DNA of 64,000 nucleotides. It comes from Tetmemena sp. SeJ-2015 (taxonomy: Eukaryota > Ciliophora > Spirotrichea > Sporadotrichida > Oxytrichidae). The translations under genes and the position numbers were made by a program. Every line of letters starts with the position of its first letter. The stretch's first letter is position 1. The DNA lies in assembly GCA_027382625.1 (NCBI GenBank), contig JAJKFJ010022058.1, positions 1-64,000 of the forward strand. The letters run 5' to 3'. Below are positions 60,370-64,000 of the stretch, piece after piece. The notes beneath the pieces were generated by a model, which worked only from the letters and a program-made list of their open reading frames with translations, was not told the origin of the DNA and ran no database searches.

Positions 60370-61101
60370 ATGACGAATAAGCTTTAGAAATCACGAATAG
60401 ACTAGTCTAAATTGAGAGAAGAAAGAGAAAATCCAAATGGTCCCAAAAATTTAAGGGCTCCGCATCGAGTTTTTGTATAAAAGCCATTAGATAGTTAAGT
60501 TGTTGACAAAATACTAAAAACTTGCCAAGAAGAATAACCTTTAACTACCTAAAAGATTCGAGAATTTTTTATGCTCATTAAAATAGAAGAATTTATAGGT
60601 ATAAATTCCAAATTCAAACCTCTACTTTTGAAATTTAAGTTCTTTAAAAATAAATATGGGATTAATACAATTATATTATCTGGAATTGACACTTTAGAAA
60701 TAAAAAGTTAGATTAGTTATTGTTTTGTGGATTAATTTTTTGAGATATCTCTATTTGTACTTGTCTTTAGAAGGCTCTCTCTCAAAAATATTTTTTAAAA
60801 ATTGTCAATAGCTATGTATTTTTGTTACCTGAACTCTATTGTAATACTTTGGCAGATGCTTTTTAGTCTTAAGCTCTTCTCACTTACATATTCACTTTAT
60901 CTATTTTGCTATAATGCTAAACTAAAGTAACTCCATTTTCACTTTTAGCTCGTTCATGCACACTCTATATCTTTAATCATTAATAGAGTTTAGCAAATAT
61001 TTTTGCTATAAATTTTTCAAATATCTTCATAAATATCATCAGCTTAAAAAGGTTTACTTAATGTGAGTATTGCTGAATTATAAGTCACTAAGATTGAATG
61101 A
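60370..61101 (+). CDS. unidentified ORF, 243 codons
   Basis: ATG at 60370 to TGA at 61099 with TAA/TAG as Gln. The first about 75 codons have coding-like composition (MTNKLQKSRIDQSKLREERE, then NPNGPKNLRAPHRVFVQKPL and VVDKILKTCQEEQPLTTQ). The rest is AT-rich and hydrophobic and may be an intron, IES or 3' region that happens to stay open; a GTATAAATT near 60598 could be a donor. No homology recognised. Probably a real N-terminal exon with uncertain 3' structure. Confidence 0.4.
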
Positions 61102-61547
61102 AAAAGACTAGTGGCCTCCACTATATACCATTTCAAGTTTATTTTAAATTAAATTTAAGGATTATAGTGAATTATCTATTATTACTGTTTTAATCAAGCT
61201 TAATTGATTTTACCAACAATTGATAATGTAATAAGACCTTTCCCTCTTTTGGCATAATTTTTAAATCATCTCCACATATTTCTAGTATTTAGAGCAGATA
61301 AAGAATGAACCTTGGACAATTATATCTGTATGGTTTCTTTCAAGAATAATCGACATATGCAATGTAAAAATAAGTAAAGAATGAATGCTTCGTAATTGAC
61401 TAGTGACGACTTACTTTATATGCCAATGTCAAAAATAAGTGCAAATCAATAGACTTACTGCTTCAAACTGATTGTTCTGCAACCTTAAATAACAAAATTA
61501 GTATAAAATTGAAATAAGATTAAAACTATTAAATTTTTGAGTTATGA
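61102..61547. other. spacer, possibly with the 5' end of the B-box gene
   Basis: AT-rich. A short ATG frame at 61436 (MSKISANQQTYCFKLIVLQP) could be the first exon of the next gene, but its splice phase does not fit. Confidence 0.3.
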
Positions 61548-62626
61548 AGAGATAAATCCAAATATCCATAGAATTTTATATAAAAGCAAGATTTGAAAGA
61601 AGAATCATTGAGGAAATTCGATGAGGAGAAAATTGAAGAGATAAATTACTTTTGCAAGATTCACTTAAAGGAAAAACTGAGGCATTTTTGTGCTGATTGT
61701 AAAGTACCGATATGCGCTGTGTGTGTCCTGATCCACTAATCTCATACCTTTATTAAAGGAAATAAGCAAAGTAAGTTCGTTATTTCTTGCCAATTAATTT
61801 AGTAAAGGACGCTAAGCTTGGCCAAATTGCAGAACTCACTTCCTTGCTTGCAAACAGAAAATCATACCTAGCCTCACAAGTTAATGTTCTCAACTAGCAT
61901 AAGCTACATCTCAGAGAAGAAGATCTTGACCACCATTTAAGACAACTAAAAGACTTTTTTGAAACCTACGAAAAAAGATGGAACAGCCTTTTGATGGATC
62001 AATTCTCAGAGCATGTAGTAAAGATAAGCAGCACTCTTGAAAATTACAAAACTCAGATAGTGGAAATAGATTAGCTAGAACAAGACATAAAGAAGTATCA
62101 ATTGAAAATCAGTAAAATAGTAGTAAGTTTAAATTAAATGATTATAGAGGGATGGTAGTACAATAAAATTCTAATTGAATCTATCGCAATTGTCAAGGAT
62201 CTAGAAAAGTATTAGCAACAATTTTAAAGCTTCGAGAAGAAGAAGCCAAATTTTATTTTTCCAATTATATAGGAGATGTTTTTCTTAGATAGTTTACATG
62301 AAAATTATCATATTTACCAAGAAAGACCTCTATCAATTATTAATATTGACAGTGGCAAAGTTATTCAATACCTGATTCCATACTTTGAGAAAGCAATATA
62401 AGAGGAGAATCCGAAAGAAAAGTTGAAGGCAGCTTTGGATTCTTAGATCAAGCAAGAAAAAGACATTTTGAGTCAGTATAAAAGCAGATCAAGTTAAAGC
62501 TTAAATGGGCATTAGCAAAATTAAGTAAGTCAATCACCAAATTCTGAAGTCCTGAACGAGAAGCTTTTGGAATTTAATCTTCGCAAAAATTTAAAGAAGT
62601 AGTATTCCTTTAATATTTCAGTGTGA
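61548..62626 (+). CDS. B-box zinc-finger / coiled-coil protein (TRIM-like without RING)
   Basis: Three exons: 61548-61770, 61803-62122, 62150-62626; the joined length is a multiple of three and ends at TGA 62624. The introns are 32 and 27 bases, both starting GTAAGTT, ending ATTTAG and TAGAG. The N-terminal part has CKIHLKEKLRHFCADCKVPI followed by CAVCVLIHQSHTF, the Cys/His ladder of a B-box zinc finger. Next come about 110 residues of heptad-like coiled coil (LHLREEDLDHHLRQLKDFFE), then a Lys/Glu-rich region and a Ser/Gln-rich tail. B-box plus coiled coil is typical of TRIM-type scaffold or ubiquitin-pathway proteins; no RING is seen, but the start lies upstream of the visible frame. Not related to the array. 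Confidence 0.75.
61771..61802 (+). other. GT-AG intron 1 of the B-box gene
   Basis: 32 bases, GTAAGTTCG...AATTTAG, phase 1. An AGTAA repeat also spans the borders, but removing one repeat copy puts the downstream codons out of frame, so splicing is the better explanation. Confidence 0.7.
62123..62149 (+). other. GT-AG intron 2 of the B-box gene
   Basis: 27 bases, GTAAGTTTAAA...TATAGAG, phase 0; the second AG of TAGAG is needed to keep the frame. Confidence 0.65.
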
Positions 62627-62676
62627 AAACTCTTCTATTTTTCAACTTGAGTTTTAATTTATAAGTTTGAAAGAAA

Positions 62677-62946
62677 TCAGTTTTGAAATCGAGGTAACGA
62701 GAACTTATCATTCTACTTGTGCTTATATTTATTATGATACTTGAAATTGAAAGATTTTAAATCGTGCTAAAAGCCAGTTTGTTCAATCTCCTAATATTAT
62801 GGTTGCTCAGAAAGAGGACCATGAGATAAATTGAAGCTGGGATCTTGCTTCTTATGGACGTTGAAGGTAGGAGCCTCATTCCTATTCATATAAGGTTGCG
62901 ATGTTCGGACACTATTACTTGCTTCTGAGAACAGGTTGCTCTGATA
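62677..62946 (-). CDS. C-terminal exon of an unidentified minus-strand gene
   Basis: Open frame entered through a TTTCAG acceptor and ending at TGA 62677. About 89 residues, polar and Asn/Gln/Ser-rich: YQSNLFSEASNSVRTSQPYM, HKKQDPSFNLSHGPLSEQ, FKYHNKYKHKQNDKFS. It is tail to tail with the B-box gene, stops about 50 bases apart. It may be the last exon of the gene at 63338-64000, or a separate gene; the join could not be phased. Confidence 0.5.
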
Positions 62947-63337
62947 CTGAAATAAATTATTTATTCTAATTATGTCTCACATTATAAATATATATAATTT
63001 TCATATAGAAATTTATGAATAAATCTTTTCATTTAGTTTTAAAATCTAAAATAAATTTAATTATAACTATCAATTGAAAGCTTGAGAATATGATAAATTA
63101 TACCAGAAATTAAAATTAGAAAAGAATGATAGGATTTTGGTATATTCTAAAAATAAGAATGTCTGTGTTATTCTGATATTGATAATTCGATCGTATAATT
63201 TTATTTTTAATTGAAAATAAATGCTGCTCATAAGAAAAATCATAATTGAAAAATATAAAAATGCATTTTGATACTTAGTTTCCATTCTCGATGCATATTT
63301 TATGATTGATTAATTTTGATTGTTTAACTAACTTTCA
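62947..63337. other. AT-rich interval between minus-strand coding parts
   Basis: No coding block recognised; may be an intron, IES or intergenic. Confidence 0.35.
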
Positions 63338-64000
63338 TCATTTTAATTTCCGCCTTAGCTTTAGACTCTTTGAGGCGATAGTAAAACCTTCTTGAAGAGC
63401 ATTTTGTTATGACTGTTATTTTATTTTTTATGGGCTGGGCTCCTGTTATAAGGAAGAAGGGAATCTTTCTCTGGAGGGTGATAAATTATAAACATGATTG
63501 TTTTAAGCTGACACTACTTCATTAATTCTGGGAATTTTGTCATTACTCATCTTTCTTTGAGGACTTAATGTGGATCGAATCCTCTTATAGTGAAGTTTTG
63601 TAGTAAACTTACTGCCTATTTTGGGTTAGTCTAGTCATCTACGAGTTTCTTTTTTGCTTGAGTGAAGATTTCCTCAACTAAGCTAGGTCATCCCTCGTGA
63701 CTTCTTAACTTTGATTGTGAAGGCTTAATATTTAAATTAAAGTATACTTACTCCTTCAATACAGTAGGAAGGATCAAGAGTGGCTTGAATAAACTGCGAG
63801 ACTGTAACTTATGAGCTGTTGTTTAAATCTCTAACAGCAGCTGCGCCTGTTTAAATAGACATGGCTGTGACATTTCTCGATTAATTTTCAGTGGCTCTGC
63901 TTACCACACTACTTCTTGGATGATTCTCGTTTAGTATTTACACATCTGCGATTCTCAAGTCTATGATTTGCTTACTCTATTTATTTTGGGCTTAGGTTGA
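63338..64000 (-). CDS. unidentified Gln/Ser-rich protein gene, 3' part, with one in-frame TGA
   Basis: Three minus-strand exons: 64000-63752 (SKQIIDLRIADVQILNENHP, then VTVSQFIQATLDPSYCIEG), 63708-63613 (PSLVEEIFTQAKKKLVDDQT) and 63583-63338 (MSNDKIPRINEVVSAQNNHV, LSPSRERFPSSLQQEPSPQK), stop TGA at 63338. The introns start GTAAGTA and GTAAGTT and end AAAG and ATAAG. Exon 2 contains an in-frame TGA at 63688-63690 just before PSLVEE. The gene continues beyond the window. No domain recognised; the tail looks disordered. Confidence 0.55.

Noticed and set aside
63070..63285. 71-codon minus-strand ORF between the two minus-strand coding parts
   Set aside because: AT-rich Ile/Phe/Leu/Tyr composition typical of non-coding sequence here; no splice link found.
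1..64000. CRISPR arrays, bacterial operons, rRNA genes
   Set aside because: No regular repeat-spacer structure, Shine-Dalgarno-led operons or rRNA-like conserved segments were seen; codon use and repeats are those of a ciliate.

Overview
The window reads as germline (micronuclear) DNA of a spirotrich ciliate, close to the Oxytricha/Stylonychia group. The reasons, all visible in the sequence: (1) coding stretches stay open only if TAA and TAG are read as glutamine and TGA is the only stop; (2) the DNA is about 70% A+T; (3) a transposon with ends of the form AAAACCCCAAAACCCC (telomere-bearing element, TBE) is present; (4) coding blocks are repeatedly interrupted by short AT-rich segments flanked by 2-6 bp direct repeats, and removing the segment plus one repeat copy restores the frame. 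That is the layout of macronuclear-destined segments (MDS), internal eliminated sequences (IES) and pointers. No alignment or database search was run.

From about 0.4 to 59.3 kb there is a same-strand tandem array of one gene family: unit 1 (0.44-4.15 kb), unit 2 (6.39-21.34), a remnant (22.2-26.6), unit 3 (27.48-33.29), unit 4 (37.37-46.78), unit 5 (47.13-52.78) and a partial unit 6 (54.24-59.3). Units 1-3 are close copies; 4-6 are diverged. The predicted protein has an N-terminal charged region, many TPR-like helix pairs, a late acidic or coiled segment and a C-terminal membrane anchor followed by a few basic residues. I do not recognise the family by name.

The array is heavily invaded. Because the close copies give empty-site references, insertions and target-site duplications can be read directly: a 747-bp near-perfect palindrome (TA duplication) carrying a response-regulator receiver fragment; a 4.8-kb TBE (ATT) with broken transposase and kinase genes; a 912-bp palindrome (TTAA); a 502-bp MITE (AAT); a 3.5-kb element with ACCGCACGTGCGGT terminal arrays (TTTATTTT); a 632-bp G-capped element (AATTTTT); a 548-bp MITE; a 2.67-kb GC-rich element with a partial DDE transposase; and a 0.94-kb inverted repeat. 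Most lie in IESs or flanks.

From 59.6 kb to the end there are ordinary non-array genes: coding fragments, an unassigned ORF, a B-box zinc-finger/coiled-coil gene with GT-AG introns (61.5-62.6 kb) and the 3' parts of one or two minus-strand genes.

Two quality warnings: four 13-base Illumina adapter cores sit inside the first TBE, and two blocks (about 17.9-20.3 and 22.5-25.9 kb) have a homopolymer-smeared texture that looks like poor consensus rather than biology.
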